Positions 26,610-35,779 of a stretch of DNA of 64,000 nucleotides are shown one piece after another (within the stretch, counting starts at the first letter, position 1; every line of letters starts with the position of its first letter). This DNA is from a bacterium (lineage in GTDB: Bacteria; B130-G9): the NCBI GenBank assembly GCA_035527515.1, contig DATLAJ010000057.1, positions 16,436-80,435 of the forward strand, written 5' to 3'. Both the position numbers and the translations under genes were made by a program. The notes under the pieces are model-generated. The model worked only from the letters and a program-made list of their open reading frames with translations, was not told the origin of the DNA and did not search any database.

Positions 26610-27743
26610 TTGAAGGAATTGCACACTGTTACTAAGGCTTATGTAAGCTTGGGTGCGCTTGAACACAATTTGTCCCAGGCCCGCTTCTTGGTCGGCGAGT
26701 CGGTAGAGATAATGCCGGTGGTCAAGGCTAACGCTTATGGGCACGGGATGCTTCCGATCTGCGACAGGCTCCATGCAGTCGGTATTGGCACGTTTGGCGT
26801 GGCAACAATAGACGAGGGGATATGCCTAAAAGAGCATATCCCGAGCGCAACGGTCGTTCTTCTTGGTGGCTCGCTGCCAGAGCAGGCTGAGGCGGTGATC
26901 CAGGCTGGGCTGGTGCCGGTAATTTACGACCTTGACCAGGCTTATGCGCTTGACTGTGAGGCGAGGCGCAAGGATAAGGATGTGCCTGTCCACCTCAAGA
27001 TCGACACAGGCATGATGCGACTTGGGGTGCGTTATGACGAGGGGCTGGCGTTTCTCGAGAGACTCCAGACTCTTCACAGGTTAGCCGTAGTGGGGCTGAT
27101 GACACACCTTGCGACTGCCGATGCCCAGGACAGCAGCTTCGCGATGCTCCAGCTCGACCGGTTCGATAGTTTTCTGGCGTCCTCTGGCCTTCGCAACCAG
27201 GCCATGGTGCATGCGGCCAACAGCGCGGCGACCATGAAGCACTCACGGTCGCATTATGACATGGTTCGGCCTGGCCTCATGCTCTACGGGCTTTCTCCAA
27301 CTGGCGCGACGCCGCCGGGCGTTACGCTTAAGGCTGTGCTGAGGCTGACGTCGAGGGTTCTGAGGGTGGCACGCATGAGGCCGGGAGAGAGCGTTGGGTA
27401 TGGGCGAAAGTTTTTAGCGAAGAGGAACATGCAGATTGCGATCGTGCCGCTCGGCTATGCGGACGGCTATTGCCATCGGCTTTCAGGGCGGGCGGAGGTG
27501 CTCATCCGGGGCGTCCGGTCGCCGGTGATCGGCGCTGTCTCAATGGACATGATCGCGGTTGAGATCAAGGAGCACTGCGAGGCCTCGCTGGGCGACGAGG
27601 TGGTCATCATTGGCCGGCAAGGCACGGAGTCGATCAGTGTGAACGAGCTGGCCTTTCTAGCAGAGACGATACCCTACGAGATTCTCTGTGGGCTTGGCGA
27701 CAGGATCGACAGAGTCTTCGTCGAACAGACTTGGAATGAATAG
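26610..27743 (+). CDS. alr: Alanine racemase
   Basis: It makes D-alanine for peptidoglycan. VVKANAYGHGM carries the PLP lysine (residue 39). SVGYGRKF holds the catalytic tyrosine (residue 264), and PLGYADGYCHRL and RPGLMLYG are further hallmarks. The length of 377 aa is normal. The start is a TTG at 26610; a second in-frame TTG at 26619 cannot be excluded. It is first in a wall-synthesis operon, and its stop lies inside the start region of the next gene (ATGAATAG, 27736-27743). Confidence 0.95.
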   Translation: MKELHTVTKAYVSLGALEHNLSQARFLVGESVEIMPVVKANAYGHGMLPICDRLHAVGIGTFGVATIDEGICLKEHIPSATVVLLGGSLPEQAEAVIQAGLVPVIYDLDQAYALDCEARRKDKDVPVHLKIDTGMMRLGVRYDEGLAFLERLQTLHRLAVVGLMTHLATADAQDSSFAMLQLDRFDSFLASSGLRNQAMVHAANSAATMKHSRSHYDMVRPGLMLYGLSPTGATPPGVTLKAVLRLTSRVLRVARMRPGESVGYGRKFLAKRNMQIAIVPLGYADGYCHRLSGRAEVLIRGVRSPVIGAVSMDMIAVEIKEHCEASLGDEVVIIGRQGTESISVNELAFLAETIPYEILCGLGDRIDRVFVEQTWNE

Positions 27744-28314
27744 GCCAGCTGCCCGGACAACGCAATCCGTCTCGCGACCATCCATGATGCAGGTCTCGAT
27801 GCTGACGGCACTGGCCGTCGCATTCAGGGCCGCGGAGCTCTTCATCCCCACGCCTCTGCCGTGGCTTCGCCTCGGTCTTGCAAACGTTGTGATCTTGATA
27901 GTGCTAGTCTCGTTCGGGGTGAGGGCCGCGCTTCTGGTCAACGTCGCGAGGATATTGCTTGCTTCCTTCGTCATCGGGACGTTTCTGTCGCCTGGGTTCT
28001 GGCTAAGCCTGTGTGCCGGCGTTGTATCATGCCTCTCGATGGCAGTTGTGTGGTATTGTTTCGGAGGGTGGCTCTCTTATGTCGGAACAAGTGTGGTTGG
28101 GGCATATTTTCACACTATGTCGCAGTTCTTCGTTGCATATCTGATATTCGTGAGACACGTGGCAATACTGAAGCTGATGCCATACTTCCTCCTGTTCTCA
28201 CTTGGCACTGGAGCTTTGACCGGGGTTGCTGCGACGGCAATCCTCGTGTGGGCGAGGCGCCACGGCGTCCTGACCCCGCGAGCTTTTGATCACAGATCGG
28301 CTAACAGATGCTGA
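27736..28314 (+). CDS. Gx transporter family membrane protein (heptaprenyl diphosphate synthase component I-like)
   Basis: Residues ~15-185 contain five or six hydrophobic segments with LFIPTPLPWLRLGLANVVIL, the signature of the Gx/Hpre_diP_synt_I family, whose members resemble the substrate-binding S component of ECF transporters. The substrate is unknown; annotation as a heptaprenyl diphosphate synthase subunit is historical. The start ATG at 27736 overlaps the alr stop; earlier starts lie in alr coding sequence. Its 3' end overlaps the next gene by 7 nt. Confidence 0.85.
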   Translation: MNRPAARTTQSVSRPSMMQVSMLTALAVAFRAAELFIPTPLPWLRLGLANVVILIVLVSFGVRAALLVNVARILLASFVIGTFLSPGFWLSLCAGVVSCLSMAVVWYCFGGWLSYVGTSVVGAYFHTMSQFFVAYLIFVRHVAILKLMPYFLLFSLGTGALTGVAATAILVWARRHGVLTPRAFDHRSANRC

Positions 28315-29450
28315 GAATCCTTCAGGTCTATAAAGATTACTGTCCGCCGATATTCGGTGGGATCGAGAAGCATATCGCCCTCTTGTGCAACAGGCTTTCG
28401 AGGGTTGCCAATGTCGATGTGCTGGTCGCGAATCGGGGGTTACGGACTGAACTTGAGGTCATAGACGGCATCGAGGTTACAAAGGTTGGAGAGCTCGGGC
28501 GGTTCCTTTCCGCACCGGTCTCCCTCCCATTTGGCTATTATTTGGGCCGAAAGCGATATGACATCCTTCATTTCCATCTTCCAAATCCAACAGCGGTCAT
28601 CTCATATCTGATCGTTCGGCCTACGGGCAAAGTAGTCGTTACGTGGCACAGCGACATAGTTCGGCAGGCCAAGTTCCTGCCCTTCTATCGGCCATTCTTG
28701 GTGAGGTTCTTGCAGGTCTGCGATGTGGTCTTGCCCACGTCTGAGCGTTATGCGCGGTCTTCAGCGTATCTTTCGAGCTTCATGACCAAATGCCATCCGA
28801 TCCCGCTCGGCATCGATGTGTCTCACTTCTCCCTGACGGATAAGGTCGCCCAGAAGGTCAAGGAGCTGAGAGCGAGATTCGGCGACCGCATAGTCCTATT
28901 TGTGGGGCTTCTCCGCTACTACAAGGGGCTGAAGTTTCTGATCGATGCGATGCGCCTCGTTGATGCGAGGCTTTTGATTGTCGGCGACGGCCCGATGCGG
29001 GCAGAGCTTGAGAGCCACAGCAGGTCGCACGAGTTGGTCGAGAAGGTCTTTTTTGTGGGCGAGGTTGATGAGGCCAGCCTGCCAGCTTACTACCACAGCT
29101 GTGATGTCTTCTGCCTGCCGTCGATCTACAGGAGCGAGGCGTTTGGGGTGTCGCAGCTTGAGGCGATGGCCTGTGGCAAGCCGGTCGTAAGCACGGCGCT
29201 AGATACGGGCGTCGCGGAGGTCAATCTCGACGGCATCAGTGGTCTTGTTGTGCCGCCGATGGATTCGCAGTCGCTTGCGCGCGCTATTGGTCTGCTCCTA
29301 TCGGATAAGGCGCTCGCGGCTCGGTTAGGCGGATTCGCCAAAGCGAGGGTATTGGAACAGTTCACGGCGGACCGAATGGCTCGGTCCGTGCTCTCGATCT
29401 ACAATCGGCTGCTCATGCAGAAGCAGTCAGGAGCGGGGGACAGTGTCTAG
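28308..29450 (+). CDS. Family 4 glycosyltransferase
   Basis: GT-B fold: ILQVYKDYCPPIFGGIEKHI is the N-terminal acceptor-side motif. IVLFVGLLRYYKGLKFLIDA and LLIVGDGPMRAEL follow, then SEAFGVSQLEAMACGKPVV, the EX7E nucleotide-sugar motif. The length of 380 aa is standard and it is cytoplasmic or membrane-associated. It lies inside the elongation operon, overlapping both neighbours, so it may glycosylate a lipid carrier or wall-linked polymer during elongation (inference). Confidence 0.92.
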   Translation: MLRILQVYKDYCPPIFGGIEKHIALLCNRLSRVANVDVLVANRGLRTELEVIDGIEVTKVGELGRFLSAPVSLPFGYYLGRKRYDILHFHLPNPTAVISYLIVRPTGKVVVTWHSDIVRQAKFLPFYRPFLVRFLQVCDVVLPTSERYARSSAYLSSFMTKCHPIPLGIDVSHFSLTDKVAQKVKELRARFGDRIVLFVGLLRYYKGLKFLIDAMRLVDARLLIVGDGPMRAELESHSRSHELVEKVFFVGEVDEASLPAYYHSCDVFCLPSIYRSEAFGVSQLEAMACGKPVVSTALDTGVAEVNLDGISGLVVPPMDSQSLARAIGLLLSDKALAARLGGFAKARVLEQFTADRMARSVLSIYNRLLMQKQSGAGDSV

Positions 29451-29997
29451 CACCTCCGGGGCGAACCATCAGGTTATTGCCTATGCACTTTTGGTCGTGT
29501 CGGCTCTCACTGTCCAGACGGCGATACTGCATTTCTCGCCGTTTGAGATGGTGTTTGTTGATCTGGGTCTGATAGTTGTCATTTGGACTGGCATGGTCAG
29601 AGGGGCACGGGCAGGCATGAGCGTTGGCTTCATCGCGGGTCTGCTCGAGGATTGCCTTTCTGGCTGTGCGCTAGGCACGAACGCACTTGTGAAGACACTA
29701 ATTGGTGTATTCTGTGGCCTTCTGGGCCAGAGACTGCTGCCGAACAGCCCTGTGGCACACCTGCTGGCGCTGTTTACCTGCTCGCTCCTCAACTATATTC
29801 TGTTATATGTGCTCCAGATGACCGTATCTCCGTCTAGCATCGACCCCGGAAGATTCGCAATGCTGATGATCGCTGGTGTGCTCTCCACAACTGTTCTGGG
29901 GATGATCGTTTTCCGGGCTCTTTCAAAAAATAGGTTCTTCAAGCCTCCCCGCGTCCCGGAGGACGTGATAGACCAGGGCTCGCTAAGTGCCGATTGA
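29443..29997 (+). CDS. mreD: Rod-shape-determining protein MreD
   Basis: The 184-aa protein has five to six hydrophobic segments and FVDLGLIVVIWTGMVRG, then GLLEDCLSG.ALGTNALVK, the MreD pattern (loop D..SG..LG). It belongs to the elongasome with MreB, MreC, PBP2 and RodA. The GTG start (29443) overlaps the GT4 stop, with GGAGCGGGGG upstream. mreB and mreC are not in the window; usually they precede mreD directly. Confidence 0.88.
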   Translation: MSSTSGANHQVIAYALLVVSALTVQTAILHFSPFEMVFVDLGLIVVIWTGMVRGARAGMSVGFIAGLLEDCLSGCALGTNALVKTLIGVFCGLLGQRLLPNSPVAHLLALFTCSLLNYILLYVLQMTVSPSSIDPGRFAMLMIAGVLSTTVLGMIVFRALSKNRFFKPPRVPEDVIDQGSLSAD

Positions 29998-31804
29998 CCT
30001 TGGCGAGGACGCAAGCCTCTTGAGGCGGCTGCGGCGGAAGTCCGGCCTTGTCTTCATAGCATTCGTCATTTTCTCAACTCTGATAGCTGCCAGGTTGTGG
30101 TTCCTTCAAGTAGTGAAGGCTGACTACTACGAAGAGTTGAGCGAGCAGAACAGGATACGGATCGTCGTGGACGAGGCGCTGAGGGGATTGATTCTCGATA
30201 GAGAAGGACGGCAATTGGTGGGCAACAGGCCGTCATTCGACGTTCTTGTCGATAGCGTTCGCCGCGCTGCCCTTGATAGTTTGAAGGCGTTCTCGCGAAT
30301 GGCGGGAATACCTGAGCACAACATCGTCCAAGTCTCTCGAGGCAAGATGCGTGGACACACCGTTAGGGCCGTGCAAGATGTTAGTTTCAAGGCCCTCTCC
30401 GTTCTCGAGGAGCACAGGGTTGACCTCCCTGGCCTTGAGGTAGCGATTCGGCCCAAGCGGCGCTTCATAGACCCCACGCTTGCGTGTCATCTCGTCGGAT
30501 ACCTGGGTGAGGCAACCAAGGCCGAGATAGAGCGGTCCGGGGGCCGCATCAAGCTGGGAGACAAAATGGGACGCTCAGGTATCGAGCTTTTCATGGATGA
30601 ATGCTTGAGGGGCTCCGATGGGCGGCGCCTGGTGGAGACGAACGCAATGGGTCGGATTCTGAGGACACTTAAACGGGCGGAGGTGCCCGTTGCCGGCAGC
30701 AACGTCGTTCTCACCTTGGACTTGGAGCTTCAATCCGCGATTGAAAAGCTCTTTGATGCTAAGAAGGGTGCTGTTGTTGTGATGAACCCGAGGACAGGAG
30801 GGATTCTGGCCATGGTCTCCAGGCCCGCGTTCGACCTTGCCGCCTTCGAGTGTCAGATATCCCCGGACGATTGGCAAAAACTGAGGGACGATCCGGATGC
30901 GCCCATGAACAACAGATGTGTTGCAGGTCAGTATCCCCCGGGCTCCACGTTCAAAGTCTTCGTGGGCCTCGCCGCGCTTCAGTCACAAGCCATAACGACG
31001 GATGACCAGTTTGAGTGCACAGGCGTGATGAAATTGGGCGACGGGGAGTTTCATTGCTGGAAGAAGGAGGGGCACGGGGAGCTCTCAATCAGCCCTGCCA
31101 TCGTCCATTCGTGCAACATATTCTTCTATAAAACTGCGCTTGCATGCGGGATAGGCCCCATTGCCAACATGGCGAGAGAGTTTGGGTTTGGAAGCCCGAC
31201 CGGCCTCGAGGTCTTGCACGAGCGAGGCGGATACATCCCGACTGCCCAAGATTTCCTAAACTATTGGCCGGGCGACGTCGTCGCGGCCTCGATTGGGCAG
31301 GGGAGGATTCTGGTAACGCCTCTGCAAATGGCGGTCGCGTTGTGCGCCCTTGTCAACGGAGGACATGTCCTCAGGCCGTTTGTCGTCTGGCGCACGGAGT
31401 CCCCGGACGGAGAGGTTCTCAAGCGGTTCGGGCCGCGCGTCGTGGGTCATGTCTCGGTTGATGCACGATACATCAAGCTAGTTCGGGACGCGCTGTTCGG
31501 CGTCGTCAACCGGCAGGGAGGGACAGGCTGGCGAGCGAGGCTGGATTTCCCGAAAATAGCGGGCAAAACTGGCACCGCCCAGGTTGTTCAGCGAGTTGAC
31601 GACGAGGAGACGATTCTCGAGGACATACCCTACGACAGACGGCCTCATTCGTGGTTTATGGGATATGCCCCGGCGGATGAGCCCGAGATAGCCTTCGCTG
31701 TCTTGGTCGAACATGGTGGCGCAGGAGGCCAAGCGGCTGCGGTCTTAGCCAAGAAGATCGTTGCTGCGGCGTTTCGGGAGTATGATTTGGAGGGCGAGCA
31801 CTGA
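29987..31804 (+). CDS. mrdA: Penicillin-binding protein 2, elongation-specific transpeptidase
   Basis: One N-terminal membrane anchor (LVFIAFVIFSTLIAARLWFL), a dimerisation domain, then the transpeptidase with PPGSTFKVF (Ser320, Lys323), SCN at 375-377 and GKTGTAQ (KTG at 527-529). It cross-links peptidoglycan during cell elongation. The length of 605 aa fits. The GTG start at 29987 overlaps mreD by 11 nt. Paired directly with rodA downstream, as in most rod-shaped bacteria. Confidence 0.95.
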   Translation: MPIDLGEDASLLRRLRRKSGLVFIAFVIFSTLIAARLWFLQVVKADYYEELSEQNRIRIVVDEALRGLILDREGRQLVGNRPSFDVLVDSVRRAALDSLKAFSRMAGIPEHNIVQVSRGKMRGHTVRAVQDVSFKALSVLEEHRVDLPGLEVAIRPKRRFIDPTLACHLVGYLGEATKAEIERSGGRIKLGDKMGRSGIELFMDECLRGSDGRRLVETNAMGRILRTLKRAEVPVAGSNVVLTLDLELQSAIEKLFDAKKGAVVVMNPRTGGILAMVSRPAFDLAAFECQISPDDWQKLRDDPDAPMNNRCVAGQYPPGSTFKVFVGLAALQSQAITTDDQFECTGVMKLGDGEFHCWKKEGHGELSISPAIVHSCNIFFYKTALACGIGPIANMAREFGFGSPTGLEVLHERGGYIPTAQDFLNYWPGDVVAASIGQGRILVTPLQMAVALCALVNGGHVLRPFVVWRTESPDGEVLKRFGPRVVGHVSVDARYIKLVRDALFGVVNRQGGTGWRARLDFPKIAGKTGTAQVVQRVDDEETILEDIPYDRRPHSWFMGYAPADEPEIAFAVLVEHGGAGGQAAAVLAKKIVAAAFREYDLEGEH

Positions 31805-31837
31805 GACGAGTGAGTTGGAACGTGGGACTTTGGTTTA

Positions 31838-32932
31838 GTGTTAGATAGACGCCTCGTCCAGAACATCAATTGGTGGCTGGTACTGGTTGCTGTGGCGCTC
31901 TCCCTAATTGGGGTCGCGACGATCTACGCGGCGACCAGCGACGTCGAATCGCAGGCAAACATGGCTTACAGGAGCCAGATAAGGTGGCTTGTGTTGGGTC
32001 TAGTAGCCATGACGGTTACGATGTTCGTGGATTACAATCGCCTGATAAAGGCCGCATATCAGATCCAACTTGCCGCCTCGCTAGTTCTCGTCGCTGTCCT
32101 CCTGTTTGCAGAACCGATCGCGGGCTCCAAACGATGGCTCGACCTCGGCTTTGTGAAGTTTCAGCCGTCCGAGCTCGCCAAGATCACCACTGTCCTCGCA
32201 CTTGTGAAGCTGTTCTCATCGGAGCGACTACGCGGGCGCCCCTGGCTACAGATACTCGGAGGCCTCGTCATTGTGGCAGTGCCCGCCGCACTCATCGTCA
32301 AGCAGCCCGACTTCGGCACCGCAGTAACTTTCCTCATACCGTTCATCGTCTTGGCGTTCGTGGCGCAGCGCCGCCTCTGGCCTATCATTTTCACAGTTCT
32401 CGCTGGGGCGTTGTCGGCCTTACCGGGCTGGTTCTTTCTCAAGCACTACCAGCGCCGGCGCATCATCGCATTCATAGACCCCTCCTACGACGAACTCGGG
32501 TCAGGCTACCAGGCGATACAGTCCAAGATAGCAGTCGGGTCGGGCGGTGTGGTCGGGAAGGGGTTTGGCAAGAGCACTCAGGTCAGGCTCCACTTTCTAC
32601 CCGCGCAGCACACTGACTTCGTCTTCTCGGTGCACGCTGAGGAGCAGGGCTTTCTTGGCTCCCTACTCGTGGTCGGGCTCTTCATGTTACTTGTGGGGAT
32701 CGCCTTCTCCATCGCGAGGCACGCCAAGAACCGAGCCGGACTACTGCTGGCAGTCGGCTGCGCCTCGTTGATCGCAGGGCAGTTTCTCGTCAACGTCGCG
32801 ATGGTCATAGGCGTTCTGCCGATAACCGGCCTTCCATTGCCCTTCATGAGCTACGGCGGCTCGTCGCTTACTGCTCTGTTTGTCATGCTTGGCCTCCTAG
32901 AGAGCGTTCAGATGCGCAGGTTCGCCTTCTAA
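31838..32932 (+). CDS. rodA: RodA, SEDS peptidoglycan glycosyltransferase
   Basis: About ten hydrophobic segments. The SEDS motifs are intact: KFQPSELAKI, QPDFGTAV and FLPAQHTDFVFSVHAEEQGF, then GLPLPFMSYGGSS. It polymerises lipid II together with PBP2. The GTG start at 31838 is 33 nt after mrdA. The length of 364 aa is normal. Confidence 0.95.
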   Translation: MLDRRLVQNINWWLVLVAVALSLIGVATIYAATSDVESQANMAYRSQIRWLVLGLVAMTVTMFVDYNRLIKAAYQIQLAASLVLVAVLLFAEPIAGSKRWLDLGFVKFQPSELAKITTVLALVKLFSSERLRGRPWLQILGGLVIVAVPAALIVKQPDFGTAVTFLIPFIVLAFVAQRRLWPIIFTVLAGALSALPGWFFLKHYQRRRIIAFIDPSYDELGSGYQAIQSKIAVGSGGVVGKGFGKSTQVRLHFLPAQHTDFVFSVHAEEQGFLGSLLVVGLFMLLVGIAFSIARHAKNRAGLLLAVGCASLIAGQFLVNVAMVIGVLPITGLPLPFMSYGGSSLTALFVMLGLLESVQMRRFAF

Positions 32933-32993
32933 GAGCTGCGCCATGTCCAGGCGCCATGCAAGAACCTGGATACAAAAACGCCCGATTGCGCGG

Positions 32994-33302
32994 TCAGGTT
33001 GTCTGCGCCTCGATATCTTGCCGCATAGCGTCGAGAATCTCCGCCAGTGCGTCTCCGGCCTCAGGAGCACCAATCCCATACGACTTCAGAATGGCGCGGG
33101 CCTCGTCGTGATAGCCGCTTGTGGCCGGTGCGAGGTCTTCGATCGTCTCGACCAGACGCGACACGAGCGCGATGCGCCTCGCCAGGAATGCGTCTGCGCC
33201 GAGCGCCTGATGTGTGAGAAACTGCCAGTGCCCCCTAAAGCTCCTCCACTCGTCAATCGCATCGTCGATCTTATTGAGAGCGTCCCGCGGATCATTGGGC
33301 AT
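32994..33302 (-). CDS. Small helical hypothetical protein (102 aa)
   Basis: Not recognised. It is predicted almost wholly helical with Trp/Phe at the N-terminus (DEWRSFRGHWQFLTHQ) and no signal peptide or membrane segment. AAGAGA lies before the ATG. It is read away from wbqC, whose promoter is in the shared 101-nt gap. A short adaptor or four-helix protein is possible. Confidence 0.5.
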   Translation of the reverse strand: MPNDPRDALNKIDDAIDEWRSFRGHWQFLTHQALGADAFLARRIALVSRLVETIEDLAPATSGYHDEARAILKSYGIGAPEAGDALAEILDAMRQDIEAQTT

Positions 33303-33367
33303 AATAGTCTCTTTTTACCGGTTTTAAGTTCAGAGCACAATAAGAAGCGCTCGGCCAGCAAATCCTG

Positions 33368-33396
33368 TTGACCATCACCGGCGCAGCACATAACCT
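33368..33396 (+). promoter_or_regulatory. Predicted wbqC promoter, leaderless type
   Basis: TTGACC (33368-33373), 17-nt spacer, TAACCT (33391-33396), then 7 nt to the ATG at 33404. There is no Shine-Dalgarno sequence. The string CCTAAGTTGCATG is shared exactly with the start of the gene at 53335. Confidence 0.55.
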
Positions 33397-33403
33397 AAGT
33401 TGC

Positions 33404-34126
33404 ATGAGGGCTGTGATACTCCAGCCGGGATATCTGCCTTGGATAGGCTTTTTTGACCTGGCGGCGAAATCGGACATCTTCGTGATCTTGGACTGCGTCC
33501 AGTTCGACAAGCGCTCGTGGCGCAACCGTAATCGGATTCGGACGGAGACGGGCTGGCAGTGGTTAACTGTGCCGGTGCTAACGAAGGGCAGGTTCACGCA
33601 GCGTGTTGACGAGACGATGATCGACAACACGCGGAATTGGGCGCACAAGCACCTCGCTGCGATCAGGACCTGCTATGCGAGGGCGCCCTATCTGAAGGAG
33701 TTTTGGCCGCTGCTTGACGAGGCGCTCGGCCGGAAGTGGGCCAGATTGCTGGACCTCGACATGTATCTAATCAAGATGCTCGACCGTGCTTTTGAGCTGG
33801 GCACGAACTACGTGATGGCGTCAACCTTATCGCCGGCCGACAAGAAGGCGGACCTGATCCTTGAGATATGCAAGATGGTTGGCGCTGACCACTACCTGAA
33901 CGGGGACATGGGACGCACATACCTGGCGCCTGAGCCGTTTGAGGCCAACGAGATCAAGCTGGAGTTTCACAATTACACGCATCCGATCTATCGTCAGTGT
34001 TATGATGGTTTCGAGTCGCACATGTCGGCCATTGACCTGCTCTTGAACTGCGGCGCAGATGCAACGCAATACCTCCTGAGGCCAGATGAGGCGCCAGAAG
34101 AACGTGTTATAGGTCCCGCGAGGTGA
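33404..34126 (+). CDS. WbqC family protein
   Basis: MRAVILQPGYLPWIGFFDLA followed by FDKRSWRNRNRIRT and WLTVPV is the WbqC-family signature. Members are found in O-antigen and sugar-modification loci and have been proposed to act on activated sugars, but the reaction is unsettled. The ATG at 33404 is chosen because the family begins at MRAVI; the longer frame from 33368 begins inside the promoter -35. Its end overlaps the radical SAM gene (GTGA, 34123-34126), so the two are translated together. Confidence 0.88.
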   Translation: MRAVILQPGYLPWIGFFDLAAKSDIFVILDCVQFDKRSWRNRNRIRTETGWQWLTVPVLTKGRFTQRVDETMIDNTRNWAHKHLAAIRTCYARAPYLKEFWPLLDEALGRKWARLLDLDMYLIKMLDRAFELGTNYVMASTLSPADKKADLILEICKMVGADHYLNGDMGRTYLAPEPFEANEIKLEFHNYTHPIYRQCYDGFESHMSAIDLLLNCGADATQYLLRPDEAPEERVIGPAR

Positions 34127-35655
34127 CGAAGTTCAAGGTCTGTCTGGTTGCTCTTTACAACACCGAGCTCTCGGGCGTTCGATACATTCATTCGTTGTTG
34201 AAGTCGAAGGGGTTTGACGCCTCGATCATTTTCTTCAAGCGGCTGAACATAAACGACGGAACGCCTCCGACCGACAAGGAGCTTGCGCTGTTCACCGGCC
34301 TTCTCGCGCGCATCAAGCCGGACCTTTTGGGCATCAGCATCGGGTGCTCGACGTTCCGCAACACGGCGGTCGAGCTGACCAAGCGAGCCCGAAGCGAGGT
34401 AAATTGCCCTATCGTCTGGGGAGGCGTGCACGTAACAGTTACCGCGGACCGGACGCTTTCAGAGCACGACATGCTCGTGATCGGCGAGGGCGAGGGCGCT
34501 ATGCTCGATCTCTCGCAGCGGCTCGAAAGCGGCGAGAGCATAGCTGACATCAAGAACTTATGGCTTAGGCAGAACGGCAGCGAGGTAAAGAATCCTGTCC
34601 GGCCACCGATTCAGGACCTCGACTCGCTTCCATTCCACGACTTCACGAATGACGGCAAGTTTTTTATTAACGCCGACCAGCTGTTTGAGTTCGACCCGCT
34701 CGTTAAGGAACACGATCTCTACCAGATAATGACTACCCGCGGCTGCCCGTTTGACTGCACATACTGCGCAAACAGCGTCTATCACCGCCTTTACAAGGGG
34801 ATGGGCAAGACCGTCCGCACGCGGTCTGTCCCGAACGTGATAGAAGAGCTCAACTACGCCCTGGAGATGCTGCCCGAGATAAAACAGATCGCCTTCTACG
34901 ATGATGTGTTTGGATTGGACCTTGATTGGACGCGGGAGTTTTGCGAGCAATACAAGGCCAAGGTCGGCATTCCATACTGGGTCTATGTCCACCCTAAGAC
35001 CGTAACGGAGGAGCTCGTCCGGATGCTCAAGGACAGCGGCCTCGTTTACGCGGACATGGGCGTTCAGAGTGGCTCGCAGCGTGTTCGGAACCAATACTTC
35101 AAGCGGATGGACACGAACGAGGACGTTCAGAGAGCTATGTCCATCCTCAGCAAGCTGAAGGTTAAACCGCGGCTTGATTTCATCATGGACAACCCTTTCG
35201 AGAACTCCCAGGACAAGCAGGAGATGCTCGACCTTCTCTTGAGCTTCAAACGCCCGTTCGAGTTTCGCCTTTATTCGCTGGCCTATTTCCCCGGCGTTGA
35301 GCTGACGCAGATGGCGCTAGACCGCAGTTTCATAACGGAAAGCGACGTCGAAGATATCGCCTGCAAGACCATGACCCAGTGGTTCGTCTCGTCCAATTTC
35401 AAACGCTCCAAGGAGGACGTCTTCTTCAACAGCCTCGTCTCTTTGACGGGCAAGTCCTTCGTGCCCAGGTCTCTCATCCGCGCTCTTTCCAGGGTTAGCC
35501 TGCTGCGACAATTCCCCACGCCTCTGGTCATTCTATCGACGGTCGCAAACGTGATCCGCTTCTTCTGGACTGGGACGAAACTTGCTCTGAAGGGCGAGGT
35601 CTCCTTTGCGATGATCAGAAAGCACGTCAAGTTCGTTCTCACCGTCAACAGATGA
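34123..35655 (+). CDS. B12-binding-domain radical SAM protein (510 aa)
   Basis: Residues ~1-150 form a cobalamin-binding-like Rossmann domain (DLLGISIGCSTFRNT, CPIVWGGVHVTVT, VIGEGEGAML). The radical SAM core has RGCPFDCTYC with Cys208, Cys212 and Cys215, coordinating the 4Fe-4S cluster. A C-terminal domain follows residue ~400. Such enzymes perform methylations, cyclisations or rearrangements on lipids, sugars or peptides. Overlap with wbqC suggests a common glycan or lipid substrate (inference). It is the only radical SAM gene here, ~24 kb from the RiPP-like peptide. Confidence 0.92.
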   Translation: MTKFKVCLVALYNTELSGVRYIHSLLKSKGFDASIIFFKRLNINDGTPPTDKELALFTGLLARIKPDLLGISIGCSTFRNTAVELTKRARSEVNCPIVWGGVHVTVTADRTLSEHDMLVIGEGEGAMLDLSQRLESGESIADIKNLWLRQNGSEVKNPVRPPIQDLDSLPFHDFTNDGKFFINADQLFEFDPLVKEHDLYQIMTTRGCPFDCTYCANSVYHRLYKGMGKTVRTRSVPNVIEELNYALEMLPEIKQIAFYDDVFGLDLDWTREFCEQYKAKVGIPYWVYVHPKTVTEELVRMLKDSGLVYADMGVQSGSQRVRNQYFKRMDTNEDVQRAMSILSKLKVKPRLDFIMDNPFENSQDKQEMLDLLLSFKRPFEFRLYSLAYFPGVELTQMALDRSFITESDVEDIACKTMTQWFVSSNFKRSKEDVFFNSLVSLTGKSFVPRSLIRALSRVSLLRQFPTPLVILSTVANVIRFFWTGTKLALKGEVSFAMIRKHVKFVLTVNR

Positions 35656-35713
35656 CGGCTGAAGTGGTCTTATGTCCCTTAGCAGTTCGGAGTTGCCGTT
35701 TGTGCCTGCAAAG

Positions 35714-35737
35714 CCTCTTGGCAGAGGTGTGGGTCTT
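35714..35737 (+). terminator. Weak terminator-like hairpin upstream of dnaE
   Basis: CCTCT (35714-35718) pairs with AGAGG (35723-35727); a six-T run follows after 8 nt. The short stem and its distance from the T run make this doubtful. Confidence 0.3.
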
Positions 35738-35779
35738 TTTTCTATTCCGAAGTTCTGACTGAGTTAGGGGGATCTAGTA

